From assembly GCF_024347595.1 (NCBI RefSeq), contig NZ_AP025506.1, forward strand, positions 682,001 through 746,000: a stretch of 64,000 bases of DNA. Direction: 5' to 3'. A program made the translations under genes and the position numbers. Source of the stretch: Vibrio pomeroyi (GTDB taxonomy: Bacteria; Pseudomonadota; Gammaproteobacteria; Enterobacterales; Vibrionaceae). Under the pieces are notes generated by a model. The model was not told the DNA's origin, did not search any database, and was given only the letters and a program-made list of their open reading frames with translations. Below, piece after piece: positions 9,082 to 18,407 of the stretch. Position 1 is the first letter of the stretch. Each line of letters begins with the position of its first letter.

Positions 9082-9109
9082 AAAGAGAGGCATAGGCCTC
9101 TCTTTTTTT
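9082..9109 (+). terminator. Rho-independent terminator of grpE
   Basis: A 10-bp stem (AAAGAGAGGC with GCCTCTCTTT) and T run. The remainder of the 9003-9382 gap is AT-rich and must hold the promoter of the next gene; no specific site could be named. Confidence 0.88.
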
Positions 9110-9382
9110 GTGCCTGTTACTTGAGAGTCCACGTAAATAGTCATCAAAACCGCATTAAGAATGTCGTTCTTTTTATTTTATCCATATCAACGGTTTAGAG
9201 TTTTATATTATGAAACTGGTTGTTAATGAAGAAATGTTTTGATGTCACATTTGTAATGTTTTTGTAAATAAATACTTTTAATTGTTATCTTTGTATGTAA
9301 AATCCACTGCCATATAGCGATTTTAGTCGCATATATAACTATAAAAGTACAAATTTTAAACACAACAGACTGGAGAAGAACG

Positions 9383-10657
9383 ATGGATAAATCGCTCTCA
9401 AGTAAGATTTTTGTAGGCTTGTTTGCCGGCCTACTTATTGGTACTGCTATTCAGTACCTATTCAGCGGTATTGCTATTTTTGACACTTACCTACTTGGTG
9501 CTGCGGAAGGCGCTGGTGGTATGTTCGTATCACTTATCAAGTTGCTGGTAGTGCCTCTTGTATATGTATCTATTGTTTGCGGTATCGTTGAACTAAAAGA
9601 TATCCGTTCATTTGGTCGCCTTGGTGGTAAAACCTTTGGTCTTTACATTATTAACACCATCATTGCGATTTCAGCTGCTCTAACGATTGGTCTTATTTTC
9701 CAACCTGGCGCAGGTGCAAACCTAGCAGGTACGGTTTCTGAGACAATTGCGCTTACAACAACTGAAACACCAGACATCTTCTCTCTTGTTGTTAACATCG
9801 TTCCTAGCAACCCTGTAGAAGCGTTCGCAAGCGGCGATATGCTACAAATCATCTTCATGGCAATTTTGACAGGTCTTGCTATTCAAGCGCTTGATTCTCG
9901 TGGTGGTCCAGCTATCAAGACATTCAAGATGGCTAACGAAATCATGATGAAGCTTATCGGTCTAGTAATGAGCTTGGCGCCTTACGGTGTATTTGCTCTG
10001 ATGATTCAGCTGGGCGCAACACTGGATGCAGACACGCTAATGTCAGTTGCTGGTTATGTGGCGCTTGTAGTTGCAATGCTTGTGTTCTGGATTTTCTTCT
10101 TCTACCCGATGATGGTTGGTTCATTCACTGGCATTTCTCCAAAGCAGTTCCTACGTGCAACTCGTGAGCAAGTTCTATTCTCACTATCTACAGCAAGTTC
10201 GAATGCAACAATCCCAGTAACAATGCGTACTCTAACTGACAAACTAAACGTATCTAAGTCAGTAGCAGGTTTCGGTGTACCACTAGGCGCAACAATGAAC
10301 ATGTCTGGTGTATCTATCTACATCGCACTAGCGACAATGTTCGTTGCGAACGCTTTCGGTCAACCAATCAATACAGCTGACATCTTCACTCTAGGTCTAA
10401 CTATCCTGCTACTGTCTATCGGTGCTGGTGGTGTTCCAGGTGGCGGTGTTGTGATGGTAGGTGTTCTATTACACCAACTAGGTTTGCCACCAGAAGGTCT
10501 AGCGATTGTTGCTGCTGTTGACCGTATCTGTGACATGTTCTGTACTTCATCTAACGTAGTGGGTGACACAGCGGTTAACACTATCGTTGCTAAGTCTGAA
10601 GGCGAAATCGGCGTTGAAACAAACGAAGAAGCTGAACTACAGAAAGCAGAAGCTTAA
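9383..10657 (+). CDS. Dicarboxylate/amino acid:cation symporter (DAACS family)
   Basis: 424 residues, strongly hydrophobic, about eight membrane helices plus re-entrant loops. The family signature region is SLSTASSNATIPVTMRTLT (the serine-rich hairpin) followed by FGVPLGATMNMSG and later GAGGVPGGGVVM and DRICDMFCTSSNVVGD, the substrate and sodium sites of GltPh-like transporters. It imports C4-dicarboxylates or acidic amino acids with Na+ or H+. ATG 9383 has TGGAG upstream. Single-gene unit with terminator at 10684. The exact substrate (glutamate, aspartate, succinate) cannot be told from sequence alone. Confidence 0.93.
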   Translation: MDKSLSSKIFVGLFAGLLIGTAIQYLFSGIAIFDTYLLGAAEGAGGMFVSLIKLLVVPLVYVSIVCGIVELKDIRSFGRLGGKTFGLYIINTIIAISAALTIGLIFQPGAGANLAGTVSETIALTTTETPDIFSLVVNIVPSNPVEAFASGDMLQIIFMAILTGLAIQALDSRGGPAIKTFKMANEIMMKLIGLVMSLAPYGVFALMIQLGATLDADTLMSVAGYVALVVAMLVFWIFFFYPMMVGSFTGISPKQFLRATREQVLFSLSTASSNATIPVTMRTLTDKLNVSKSVAGFGVPLGATMNMSGVSIYIALATMFVANAFGQPINTADIFTLGLTILLLSIGAGGVPGGGVVMVGVLLHQLGLPPEGLAIVAAVDRICDMFCTSSNVVGDTAVNTIVAKSEGEIGVETNEEAELQKAEA

Positions 10658-10683
10658 TTCTTAATTAAGACTCGATAACTGGA

Positions 10684-10714
10684 AGCCCCGCTCAATGAGA
10701 GCGGGGCTTTTTTT
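10684..10714 (+). terminator. Rho-independent terminator of the DAACS symporter
   Basis: AGCCCCGCTC/GAGCGGGGCT 10-bp stem, loop AATGA, then TTTTTT. Confidence 0.95.
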
Positions 10715-10911
10715 GTTGTTGATAAGTGTGTAGGTTGCTTGGTTAGTTGGTTAAAGAGGAGTTCTTGTTGATGCTAAGTCTCATTTTTTATTTTTATAGA
10801 CACCTTATCGGTCATCAGTTTTCAATATTTAATATAGATCACATATAGTAATACAATATTATTTTATTGTTCTGGCAACCTACATTCTGACGACATAAAG
10901 GAAACCTAATA

Positions 10912-11949
10912 ATGAAGTTGTCCTACCTTAGCCTACTGACTGCTGGCCTTTTAGCTGCGCCTGTTCTTGCTTCTAATCACGATGTTGGTCAACAGTTTGA
11001 CCTTGATCCGGCAAAAGCACCGGCACAGAACTTCGATTTATCTAAATGGAAAATTAACTTACCTGAGCTGACAACCGAGGGAGACCGTAAAGGCAAAACT
11101 CTGGAGATTGGTAAGAAGGAATTGTCGAATGTAGAAACGCCTTACGTTCACCCTAAATGGTTCTACACAGATGCGGAATCTGGTGCGATGGTGTTTGTGG
11201 CTCCAAATACCGCGCCAACCACACCAAACAGTAAGAATACGCGCAGTGAACTAAGAGCAATGCTGGCAGACAGCTACTCGGCTCCAAATAACAACTTCGC
11301 GATTTCAAGCCATGACAATGCGCAAGAGTTTGGCTCTATCGGCGGTCAAATGACGGCAACGCTTTCTGTCGACCAAGTCAGTACTAGCGGCAACTACAAA
11401 AAGACAGGCGCATTCTCAGTGGTGATTGGTCAGATCCATGGCTCGGATAATGAGCCTCTGAAAATTGTTTACCGTAAATTGCCAGAGCATGAACACGGTT
11501 CTTTAACGTGGAACTACGAACTGAACCCGCCGACAGAGATGAAAGATGCGAAGGACGAAAACGGTAAGAAACTTCGTAAAGACATTCGCCATGATGTGTT
11601 TGGTCAATATAACCTGAAGAAGGGCAGTGCTGATCCTGCCGATGGTATTAAGCTAGGAGAGGTGTTCTCATACGATGTGAATATAAAAGACAACATCATG
11701 CACTTAACCTTTACTAAGAATCCAAACTCATCTGACCCAGTCGTGAAGACATATGATGTTGATTTGGCAAAGGGTAAATATCAAGGGCACGACATCGACC
11801 TTGGATACGGTCAAGATTGGATGTACTTCAAAGCCGGTGCTTACAACCAGTGCAACACGAAGAAGTCGAGTTCGGCTTGTGAATGGCGTGGTATGGAAGC
11901 GGGTGACTACACTCAAGCAAGTTTCTACCAGTTAGTGCTCAATCAATAA
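10912..11949 (+). CDS. Secreted alginate lyase, polysaccharide lyase family 7
   Basis: 345 residues with a signal peptide (MKLSYLSLLTAGLLAAPVLA). The mature protein is a single PL7 domain with the three active-site strands in order: RSELR at 111-115, QIH at 174-176 and YFKAGAYNQ at about 305-313. It cleaves alginate by beta-elimination outside the cell or in the periplasm; the QIH (rather than QVH) form is usually linked with activity on polyguluronate. Two cysteines just after the last motif (QC...AC) may form a disulfide. AAAGGAAACC precedes the ATG. No other alginate genes are adjacent; it stands alone between two terminators. Its presence suits a brown-alga-associated Vibrio. Confidence 0.93.
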   Translation: MKLSYLSLLTAGLLAAPVLASNHDVGQQFDLDPAKAPAQNFDLSKWKINLPELTTEGDRKGKTLEIGKKELSNVETPYVHPKWFYTDAESGAMVFVAPNTAPTTPNSKNTRSELRAMLADSYSAPNNNFAISSHDNAQEFGSIGGQMTATLSVDQVSTSGNYKKTGAFSVVIGQIHGSDNEPLKIVYRKLPEHEHGSLTWNYELNPPTEMKDAKDENGKKLRKDIRHDVFGQYNLKKGSADPADGIKLGEVFSYDVNIKDNIMHLTFTKNPNSSDPVVKTYDVDLAKGKYQGHDIDLGYGQDWMYFKAGAYNQCNTKKSSSACEWRGMEAGDYTQASFYQLVLNQ

Positions 11950-12003
11950 TTATTCGAGTGATATCGATGTTGGCTGATACCCATATCGATTAATATCTAT
12001 TTT

Positions 12004-12032
12004 AAAAGACCTTCCAAGTGAAGGTCTTTTTT
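12004..12032 (+). terminator. Rho-independent terminator of the alginate lyase
   Basis: AAAAGACCTTC/GAAGGTCTTTT perfect stem with 5-base loop and T run. Confidence 0.92.
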
Positions 12033-12178
12033 ATGTTAAAGAGAATATGGCGGATATTTTCTTTGCATAGCAAACACGCGAATATCTCTACTTTCGAGCC
12101 ATAAGGGGTAAGGGATAGGCCACTTTTTATATTTATGTAAAAAGATGCGCGAAAAAATAGATTTTTTTCACTTATTCC

Positions 12179-12206
12179 CTTGAAAACCAGTTTGCAGCCC
12201 TTATCT
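12179..12206 (+). promoter_or_regulatory. Probable sigma-32 promoter of dnaK
   Basis: CTTGAA at 12179-12184, 13-14 bases, then CCCTTATCT, a partial match to CCCCATNT. It lies 128 bases upstream of the dnaK ATG. No other feature was found in the 11950-12333 gap apart from the lyase terminator. Confidence 0.75.
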
Positions 12207-12333
12207 ATGGTGCATACGAAAGCAAATTACATTTGCACTTTAATTTTGTGTATTAGGGTTGATTCTCTAATTACCACCCCCACATATGTGGGTATAGCAA
12301 AAACTTAATAGAATATATTTCGGAGATGGCCTG

Positions 12334-14247
12334 ATGGGTAAAATCATTGGTATTGATTTAGGTACTACTAACTCTTGTGTTGCTGTTCTTGACGGCGACA
12401 AACCACGCGTAATTGAAAATGCTGAAGGCGAACGCACAACAGCATCAGTAATCGCATACACAGAAGGCGAAACGCTAGTTGGTCAACCTGCAAAACGTCA
12501 AGCTGTTACTAACCCTCAAAACACACTGTTCGCTATCAAGCGTCTAATCGGTCGTCGTTTTGAAGATGAAGAAGTTCAACGCGATATCGAAATCATGCCT
12601 TTCAACATTGTTAAGGCTGACAACGGTGATGCATGGGTTGAAGCGCAAGGCCAAAAAATGGCTGCTCCTCAAGTATCTGCTGAAGTTCTTAAGAAAATGA
12701 AGAAAACAGCTGAAGACTTCCTAGGCGAAGAAGTAACTGGCGCAGTAGTAACTGTTCCTGCTTACTTTAACGATGCTCAACGTCAAGCAACTAAAGATGC
12801 TGGCCGTATCGCTGGTCTAGATGTTAAACGTATCATCAACGAACCAACTGCTGCTGCTCTAGCTTACGGTCTAGACAAGCAAGGCGGTGATCGCACTATC
12901 GCTGTATACGACCTTGGTGGTGGTACATTCGATATCTCTATCATCGAAATCGATGAAGTAGAAGGCGAGAAGACTTTCGAAGTTCTTTCAACTAACGGTG
13001 ACACTCACCTTGGTGGTGAAGATTTCGATAACCGCATGATCAACTACCTAGTAGATGAGTTCAAGAAAGAGCAAGGTATCGACCTTAAAGCTGATCCACT
13101 AGCAATGCAGCGTGTTAAAGAAGCAGCAGAAAAAGCGAAAATCGAGCTTTCTTCTACTACTCAAACTGACGTAAACCTACCTTACGTTACTGCTGATGCG
13201 ACTGGTCCTAAGCACATGAACATTAAAGTGACTCGTGCGAAGCTTGAGTCTCTAGTTGAAGACCTAGTTCAACGTTCTCTTGAGCCACTAAAAGTAGCTC
13301 TAGCAGATGCTGACCTATCTGTAGGCGAAATCACTGACGTTATCCTAGTTGGTGGTCAGACTCGTATGCCTATGGTTCAAGCTAAAGTAACTGAATTCTT
13401 CGGTAAAGAGCCACGTAAAGACGTGAACCCTGACGAAGCTGTTGCAATGGGTGCTGCTGTTCAAGGTGGTGTACTAGCTGGTGACGTTAAAGACGTTCTA
13501 CTACTAGACGTTACTCCTCTATCTTTCGGTATCGAAACGATGGGCGGCGTGATGACTAAGCTTATCGAGAAAAACACAACTATCCCTACCAAAGCGGATC
13601 AAGTGTTCTCTACAGCTGAAGACAACCAAAACGCAGTAACTATCCACGTTCTTCAAGGTGAGCGTAAGCAAGCGACTTACAACAAGTCTCTTGGTCAGTT
13701 CAACCTAGAAGGTATCCAACCAGCACCACGTGGCATGCCACAAATCGAAGTAACATTCGACCTAGATGCTGATGGTATCCTGAACGTATCTGCTAAAGAT
13801 AAAGCTACTGGTAAAGAGCAGAAGATCACTATCCAAGCATCAGGCGGCCTGTCTGAGGAAGAGATCGAAGCAATGGTACAAGAAGCAGAAGCTAACAAAG
13901 AAGCGGACAAAAAGTTCGAAGAGCTAGTAACTGCACGTAACCAAGCTGACCAAATGATTCACGGTACTCGTAAGCAAGTTGAAGAAGCTGGTGAAGCTCT
14001 ACCTGCAGAAGAGAAAGAGAAGATCGAAGCAGCTATCACGGCACTAGAAGAAGTTAAGTCTGGTAACGACAAAGAAGCTATCGACGCTAAAGTTCAAGAA
14101 CTTATGCAAGCAGCTCAGAAGCTAATGGAAATCGCTCAACAACAAGCTCAAGCACAGCAAGGTGGCGCTGAAGCGGGTGAGCAACCTAAGCAAGACGACG
14201 ACGTGGTAGACGCGGAGTTTGAAGAAGTTAAAGACGACAAAAAGTAA
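12334..14247 (+). CDS. dnaK: Molecular chaperone DnaK (Hsp70)
   Basis: 637 residues (E. coli 638). The ATPase domain opens with [15 protein letters not shown] and includes [12 protein letters not shown] and [10 protein letters not shown]; the linker is [16 protein letters not shown] (VLLLD); the substrate-binding lid ends in a disordered Gln/Ala-rich tail and [13 protein letters not shown]. It folds and protects nascent and stress-damaged proteins in the cytoplasm with DnaJ and GrpE, both encoded nearby. Start ATG has GGAG 8 bases upstream. The codon use is strongly biased, as expected of an abundant protein. Heat-shock promoter at 12179. Confidence 0.99.
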   Translation: MGKIIGIDLGTTNSCVAVLDGDKPRVIENAEGERTTASVIAYTEGETLVGQPAKRQAVTNPQNTLFAIKRLIGRRFEDEEVQRDIEIMPFNIVKADNGDAWVEAQGQKMAAPQVSAEVLKKMKKTAEDFLGEEVTGAVVTVPAYFNDAQRQATKDAGRIAGLDVKRIINEPTAAALAYGLDKQGGDRTIAVYDLGGGTFDISIIEIDEVEGEKTFEVLSTNGDTHLGGEDFDNRMINYLVDEFKKEQGIDLKADPLAMQRVKEAAEKAKIELSSTTQTDVNLPYVTADATGPKHMNIKVTRAKLESLVEDLVQRSLEPLKVALADADLSVGEITDVILVGGQTRMPMVQAKVTEFFGKEPRKDVNPDEAVAMGAAVQGGVLAGDVKDVLLLDVTPLSFGIETMGGVMTKLIEKNTTIPTKADQVFSTAEDNQNAVTIHVLQGERKQATYNKSLGQFNLEGIQPAPRGMPQIEVTFDLDADGILNVSAKDKATGKEQKITIQASGGLSEEEIEAMVQEAEANKEADKKFEELVTARNQADQMIHGTRKQVEEAGEALPAEEKEKIEAAITALEEVKSGNDKEAIDAKVQELMQAAQKLMEIAQQQAQAQQGGAEAGEQPKQDDDVVDAEFEEVKDDKK

Positions 14248-14261
14248 TTTTTCGTCGCTAT

Positions 14262-14476
14262 AACACGTGATTTCTGCGTCGAAGGTACTCACTTACACTT
14301 GTAAGCTCCGTGCCTTCTCCTTGAACTAACGTGTTTTAGCTTAGAAAAGTCGTTTTTCGATTTCTAAATATACGGGCGTCAGAGGTAACTCTCACGCCCG
14401 TAAATTTGTATTTAGACTTGTCGATCTAGATAATAGCTTTATTCGGCGTTTCAGCCGGCAGAACTTTTATCTAGAT
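14262..14476 (+). other. dnaK-dnaJ intergenic region with three consecutive inverted repeats
   Basis: Three structures in 215 bases. (1) 14262-14335: outer AACACGT/ACGTGTT, inner GAAGG.../CCTTC and CTTAC/GTAAG. (2) 14371-14402: TACGGGCGT/ACGCCCGTA perfect 9-bp stem. (3) 14424-14476: ATCTAGATAA/TTATCTAGAT perfect 10-bp repeat with CGGC/GCCG inside. None has a proper T tract, so they are not obvious terminators. E. coli carries the small RNA tpke11 in the same gap; homology is not claimed. Confidence 0.55.
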
Positions 14477-14536
14477 TGATACACAGACTACTGAAGTGAT
14501 CATTCGGTAGTAGCAATTATTTTGGTGACCTAGAAC

Positions 14537-15685
14537 ATGTCAAAACGTGATTTTTACGAAGTATTAGGCGTAAGCCGCGATGCATCAGAGCGCGATATTA
14601 AAAAAGCGTACAAACGCTTAGCGATGAAATTCCACCCGGACCGTAACCAGGGTGACGACACCGCAGCAGATAAGTTTAAAGAAGTAAAAGTAGCGTACGA
14701 GATCCTAACCGATCCTCAAAAGAAAGCAGCTTACGACCAATACGGCCACGCAGCTTTTGAACAAGGCGGCATGGGTGGCGGCGGCGGTTTCGGCGGCGGT
14801 GGCCAAGGTGACTTCGGCGATATCTTCGGTGACGTATTTGGCGACATCTTCGGCGGCGGTCGTCGTGGTGGCGGTCAAGCGCGTGCACAACGTGGTTCTG
14901 ATTTACGTTACAACATGGAGCTTTCTCTAGAAGAAGCGGTTCGTGGTGTTTCTAAAGAAATCGAAGTACCAACACTTGTTGAGTGTGATACCTGTGATGG
15001 AAGCGGCGCGAAGAAAGGTTCTTCAGCGCAAACTTGTGGCACTTGTCATGGCCACGGCCAAGTACAAATGCGTCAAGGTTTCTTCGCGGTTCAACAGACT
15101 TGTCCTACTTGTAATGGTAAAGGCAAGATCATCAAAGACCCATGTAACTCTTGTCACGGTCAAGGCCGTAAGCAGAAGACCAAAACACTTAACGTTAAGA
15201 TCCCTGCTGGTGTTGATACTGGCGATCGTATTCGTCTATCTGGCGAAGGTGAAGCGGGAGAGCAAGGCGCTCCAGCTGGCGACCTGTACGTACAAGTACA
15301 CGTAAAAGAGCACAACATCTTTGAGCGTGACGGCAACAACCTTTACTGCGAAGTACCAGTAAGCTTCTCTATGGCAGCTCTAGGTGGTGAAGTTGAAGTT
15401 CCAACACTGGATGGTCGTGTGAACCTTAAAGTGCCAGAAGAAACACAAACGGGCCGTATGTTCCGTATGCGTGGCAAAGGCGTGAAAGGTGTTCGTGGCG
15501 GCGGTGTGGGTGACCTAATCGTTAAGCTAGTGGTAGAAACACCAGTTAAGCTAAGCTCTCGTCAGAAAGAACTACTACGCGAATTCGAAGAAACATGTTG
15601 TGGCGAAGCGGCAAGCAAGCACAAGCCAAAGTCTGAAGGTTTCTTCAGCGGCGTTAAAAACTTCTTCGATGACCTAACTAAGTAA
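14537..15685 (+). CDS. dnaJ: Molecular chaperone DnaJ (Hsp40)
   Basis: 382-codon class I J-protein. J domain at the N-terminus with the HPD triad at residues 33-35, Gly/Phe-rich linker (about 75-120), then four CxxCxGxG zinc repeats ([32 protein letters not shown]), two beta-sandwich client domains and a C-terminal dimerisation segment. It delivers unfolded clients to DnaK and triggers ATP hydrolysis. It follows dnaK after 289 bases containing several hairpins. Its terminator at 15773 has been split by the IS1111-group element. Confidence 0.98.
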   Translation: MSKRDFYEVLGVSRDASERDIKKAYKRLAMKFHPDRNQGDDTAADKFKEVKVAYEILTDPQKKAAYDQYGHAAFEQGGMGGGGGFGGGGQGDFGDIFGDVFGDIFGGGRRGGGQARAQRGSDLRYNMELSLEEAVRGVSKEIEVPTLVECDTCDGSGAKKGSSAQTCGTCHGHGQVQMRQGFFAVQQTCPTCNGKGKIIKDPCNSCHGQGRKQKTKTLNVKIPAGVDTGDRIRLSGEGEAGEQGAPAGDLYVQVHVKEHNIFERDGNNLYCEVPVSFSMAALGGEVEVPTLDGRVNLKVPEETQTGRMFRMRGKGVKGVRGGGVGDLIVKLVVETPVKLSSRQKELLREFEETCCGEAASKHKPKSEGFFSGVKNFFDDLTK

Positions 15686-15706
15686 TCCCTTACTTAGCAA
15701 CTTAGG

Positions 15707-15770
15707 TTGTTGATACCTTAAGTTATTGATGCTTTAAATTGTTGATACTTAAAGTTTTTGATAACAATAG
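15707..15770 (+). repeat. Four imperfect 16-bp tandem repeats downstream of dnaJ
   Basis: Units at 15707, 15723, 15739 and 15755, each 16 bases with the shared core TTnTTGATnCTTtAAa; the last is the most diverged. They lie between the dnaJ stop and its terminator, so they would be in the dnaJ 3' UTR. Confidence 0.7.
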
Positions 15771-15772
15771 AA

Positions 15773-15795
15773 AAGCCTGCTCATGTAGCAGGCTT
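15773..15795 (+). terminator. dnaJ terminator hairpin, T tract displaced by an insertion
   Basis: AAGCCTGCT/AGCAGGCTT stem is intact, but the sequence then passes into the insertion element. The displaced tail TTTTGTGTC reappears at 17114. Joining the two sides restores a standard terminator. Confidence 0.8.
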
Positions 15796-15863
15796 AATTA
15801 TATGGTCCGCCTCACTCTCAAGCCCTTAAGCTTAGAGTAGGCTCTCAGAATGAGGTGAACTAT

Positions 15864-16877
15864 ATGTCTTCTATTCATATTTTAGGTATCGACCTAGGTA
15901 AACATTGCTTCCATGCTATCGCACATAACCGTTGTGGGGTGGAGGTGCTTCGTCGTAAATTTAATCGCAACCAACTCTTAATCTTTCTTAGTAAAATAGA
16001 ACCAACAACTATTGCTTTCGAAGCCTGTGGCGGTGCTCATTGGCTTGCTCGAAAATGTAGTGAGTTTGGGCATCAACCCCGACTTATTCCTCCTCAGTAT
16101 GTTAAGCCTTATGTCAAAGGCAATAAAAACGATTTCATCGATGCTTCAGCGATCGCAGAGGCTGCGGGTCGACCGACCATGAGGTTTGTAGCTGTAAAAA
16201 GTGAAGAGGCTCAAGTCATCGCAGCGATTCATCGAGTCAGAGATAGTTATATCAAGGAGAGAACTGCCGCTATGTCGCGGATCGGAGCGATCTTACTTGA
16301 GTTCGGCCTTAGCTTTCCCAAAGGGCATGCAAAGATGAAGTCTCTGTTTCAATGGTTAGCAGAACAAACCGTCTCATTACCAAAAAGCTTGCTATGTGAA
16401 TTGATATCTATCCACGAACATTACAAGTACCTTAATGAACAAATCAAAACTCAAGATAACAAGCTTCAAACTATTGTTAATAACAACGAAAGTGCTCAAT
16501 TATTAAAAACTATCCCTGGAATTGGTGATCTTACCTCCACATTGTGTATTGCCGATGTAAGCTCTCCGAGTAACTTTACCAATGGCCGTGAGATGGCGGC
16601 TTGGTTGGGGCTTGTGCCAAGGCAATTTTCAACGGGAGGAAAGACCAAGCTACTTGGTATGAGTAAACGAGGGAATAAACACCTCAGAACTCTGTTTGTC
16701 CATGGGGCAAGGGCTGTACTCTCTAGACTAGAGACGACAGGGAAAGTGTTTGGAGAGTGGCTTGCGAACCTACGAGCCACCAAACCATTTAATGTAGTAG
16801 TAGTCGCATTAGCCAACAAGCTAGTGAGGATAGCTTGGGCGGTGTTATACCACCGCCAAGCTTTTAAGGCTGTTTAG
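15864..16877 (+). CDS. IS110/IS1111-family transposase (DEDD)
   Basis: 337 residues from ATG 15864, with GAGG upstream; GTG 15855 is an in-frame alternative. The N-terminal DEDD_Tnp_IS110 domain shows HILGIDLGKHCF (first Asp), TIAFEACGG (Glu) and KGNKNDFIDASAIAE (the last two Asp). The C-terminal Transposase_20 domain shows TIPGIGDLTS and LLGMSKRGNKHLRTL with the conserved Ser. The enzyme excises the element as a circle and inserts it at sites chosen by an element-encoded RNA. All key residues are present and the frame is intact, so it may be active. Confidence 0.95.
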   Translation: MSSIHILGIDLGKHCFHAIAHNRCGVEVLRRKFNRNQLLIFLSKIEPTTIAFEACGGAHWLARKCSEFGHQPRLIPPQYVKPYVKGNKNDFIDASAIAEAAGRPTMRFVAVKSEEAQVIAAIHRVRDSYIKERTAAMSRIGAILLEFGLSFPKGHAKMKSLFQWLAEQTVSLPKSLLCELISIHEHYKYLNEQIKTQDNKLQTIVNNNESAQLLKTIPGIGDLTSTLCIADVSSPSNFTNGREMAAWLGLVPRQFSTGGKTKLLGMSKRGNKHLRTLFVHGARAVLSRLETTGKVFGEWLANLRATKPFNVVVVALANKLVRIAWAVLYHRQAFKAV

Positions 16878-17099
16878 CTATAACCAAGTTTGCAACGCCA
16901 ATGAACGTGATGACAAAAACGGTCAATCGGCCAGATTAAGAACCTGACACAAAAAATAGCAATCAATGCTTTGGGCTTTTTAAGGATAATCTGGCGCGGA
17001 TATCATCGTGGAGCTGGGAAGCTAGTGCTCCCAACAAGGACTCCGAATACATTAGCGCAAACCAACTCCGTTATTACTTAATTGTAGTTGCAATAACGG
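16878..17099 (+). ncRNA. Predicted bridge/seekRNA region of the IS1111-group element
   Basis: This noncoding stretch lies between the transposase stop and the right inverted repeat, where IS1111-group elements encode their targeting RNA. It contains GGCTTTTT at 16974-16981, which equals the target across the reconstructed insertion point (AGCAGGC joined to TTTTGTG). RNA boundaries and fold are not determined; this is inference from the family. Confidence 0.5.
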
Positions 17100-17166
17100 G
17101 GCGGACCATACATTTTTGTGTCTGTATGTCTCGTCCTGAAATGTGTTTACACATTGAGGACGAATT

Positions 17167-17571
17167 ATGACTACTTCAAATAATACCTACGTTAAGCGCA
17201 CTCAGCGTGATTACACACTAGGCTTTAAATTACAGGTCGTCGCCGCTGTAGAAAGAGGCGATATGACATATAAACAAGCCCAAACCATTTATGGTATCCA
17301 AGGCCGTTCAACCGTTTTAACCTGGCTTCGAAAGCACGGTAAGATGAATTGGGCGCAAAATCCAAGGATGAATGTCATGATCCAATCACCTAAGCCTAAA
17401 GAATCGCCTGCACAGAAAATAAAACGTCTTGAAAAAGAGTTGGAAGACGAAAAAATCAAGAACCTCTTCTTAAATAGAGTGGTTGATATCCTTGATGCTG
17501 AGCACGGAACCAGTCTCAGAAAAAAGTATCTAGCCAAGGAGCAAGAAGCCTTCAAAAGCAAGAAGGAATAA
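17167..17571 (+). CDS. IS3-family transposase OrfA (HTH DNA-binding subunit)
   Basis: 134 residues. The N-terminal helix-turn-helix (YTLGFKLQVVAAVERGDMTYKQAQTIYGI, with GRSTVLTWLRKHG) recognises the terminal repeats; the second half is a leucine-zipper-like coiled coil (KIKRLEKELEDEKIKNLFLNR, split across heptads) that is typical of IS3 OrfA. GAGG precedes the ATG. The -1 frame is open through the orfA stop, so a frameshift fusion with OrfB is expected. Confidence 0.92.
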   Translation: MTTSNNTYVKRTQRDYTLGFKLQVVAAVERGDMTYKQAQTIYGIQGRSTVLTWLRKHGKMNWAQNPRMNVMIQSPKPKESPAQKIKRLEKELEDEKIKNLFLNRVVDILDAEHGTSLRKKYLAKEQEAFKSKKE

Positions 17572-18407
17572 GTTTAGTTCGAGTATGTAGGCTTTGCGGC
17601 ATAACAAGGCAGAGTGTTTATCAACGAGAAAAGCGAGCTCATCATCGTCGGTTAGAGCTTAAACCGATTAAAAAAATGGTGTTGGATATTAGGCGCTATA
17701 TGCCTCGGGTTGGTACTAGGAAGCTCTATTTTTTAATAAAACCCAGACTACAAGAACAAGGTATCAAGTTAGGCCGAGATGCGCTTTTCAACTACTTACG
17801 AGCTGAGCGATTGTTGGTAAGACCTAAGCGTAGTTTTACAAAAACGACCAATAGTCGGCATTGGATGAAGAAACACCCGAACTTATTAAAGGACTACAAG
17901 CCATGTAGTCCAGAGAGTGTGTTGGTGAGCGACATAACCTATGTTCAATCTGATGAAGGAGTTCACTACCTATCATTGGTTACAGATGCGTTTAGCCGAA
18001 AAATAATGGGCTATGAGCTGAGTAATGAAATGAAAGCGACGGATGTCGTGAAAGCGCTAGATATGGCTATCAAAGGGCGTCGATATCATCGTTCTTGTAT
18101 CCATCATTCAGATCGTGGTCTGCAGTATTGCTCAGGTGTATATCAAGATAAACTGAAAACTAGCGGCATAATGCCTTCGATGACAGATGGTTATGATTGC
18201 TACCCAAATGCCTTAGCAGAAAGAATAAATGGGATCCTGAAACAAGAGTTCTTACTTGATAGATGTAAGAATCTTGAGGAGCTTAAACGACTAGTAAAAG
18301 AGTCTATCAATATCTATAACAATATGAGGCCACATCTCAGTCTCATGATGAAAACTCCAAATGAGGTGCATGAAAAAAGCCAACAGCTGGCGCTGTTGGC
18401 TTGGTAA
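17568..18407 (+). CDS. IS3-family transposase OrfB (DDE integrase domain)
   Basis: The first in-frame ATG is at 17676, but the frame upstream is open from at least 17541 and encodes the normal OrfB opening (VCRLCGITRQSVYQ); translation probably arises by -1 frameshifting from orfA or an unusual start near 17568. The rve integrase core has all three acids: Asp in VSDITYV, Asp in HHSDRGLQY and Glu in NALAERINGILKQE. It catalyses strand transfer for the element. No stop or frameshift damage is seen, so the element may be functional. Confidence 0.88.
   Translation: MSLVRVCRLCGITRQSVYQREKRAHHRRLELKPIKKMVLDIRRYMPRVGTRKLYFLIKPRLQEQGIKLGRDALFNYLRAERLLVRPKRSFTKTTNSRHWMKKHPNLLKDYKPCSPESVLVSDITYVQSDEGVHYLSLVTDAFSRKIMGYELSNEMKATDVVKALDMAIKGRRYHRSCIHHSDRGLQYCSGVYQDKLKTSGIMPSMTDGYDCYPNALAERINGILKQEFLLDRCKNLEELKRLVKESINIYNNMRPHLSLMMKTPNEVHEKSQQLALLAW

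Larger units (their letters stand above)
15794..17113 (+). mobile_element. IS110-family element, IS1111 group
   Basis: It encodes a DEDD transposase and has an 11-bp perfect sub-terminal inverted repeat, TATGGTCCGCC at 15801-15811 and GGCGGACCATA at 17100-17110, the mark of the IS1111 group. The transposase is near the left end and a 230-base noncoding region lies on the right, again as in IS1111. Outer boundaries are set by assuming 7 and 3 bases outside the repeats, which restores a perfect dnaJ terminator when the element is removed; they could be off by one or two bases. No target duplication, as expected for this group. Confidence 0.88.

Noticed and set aside
14676..14890. His/Arg-rich minus-strand frames inside dnaJ
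   Set aside because: They are antisense readings of the Gly/Phe-rich repeat of DnaJ.
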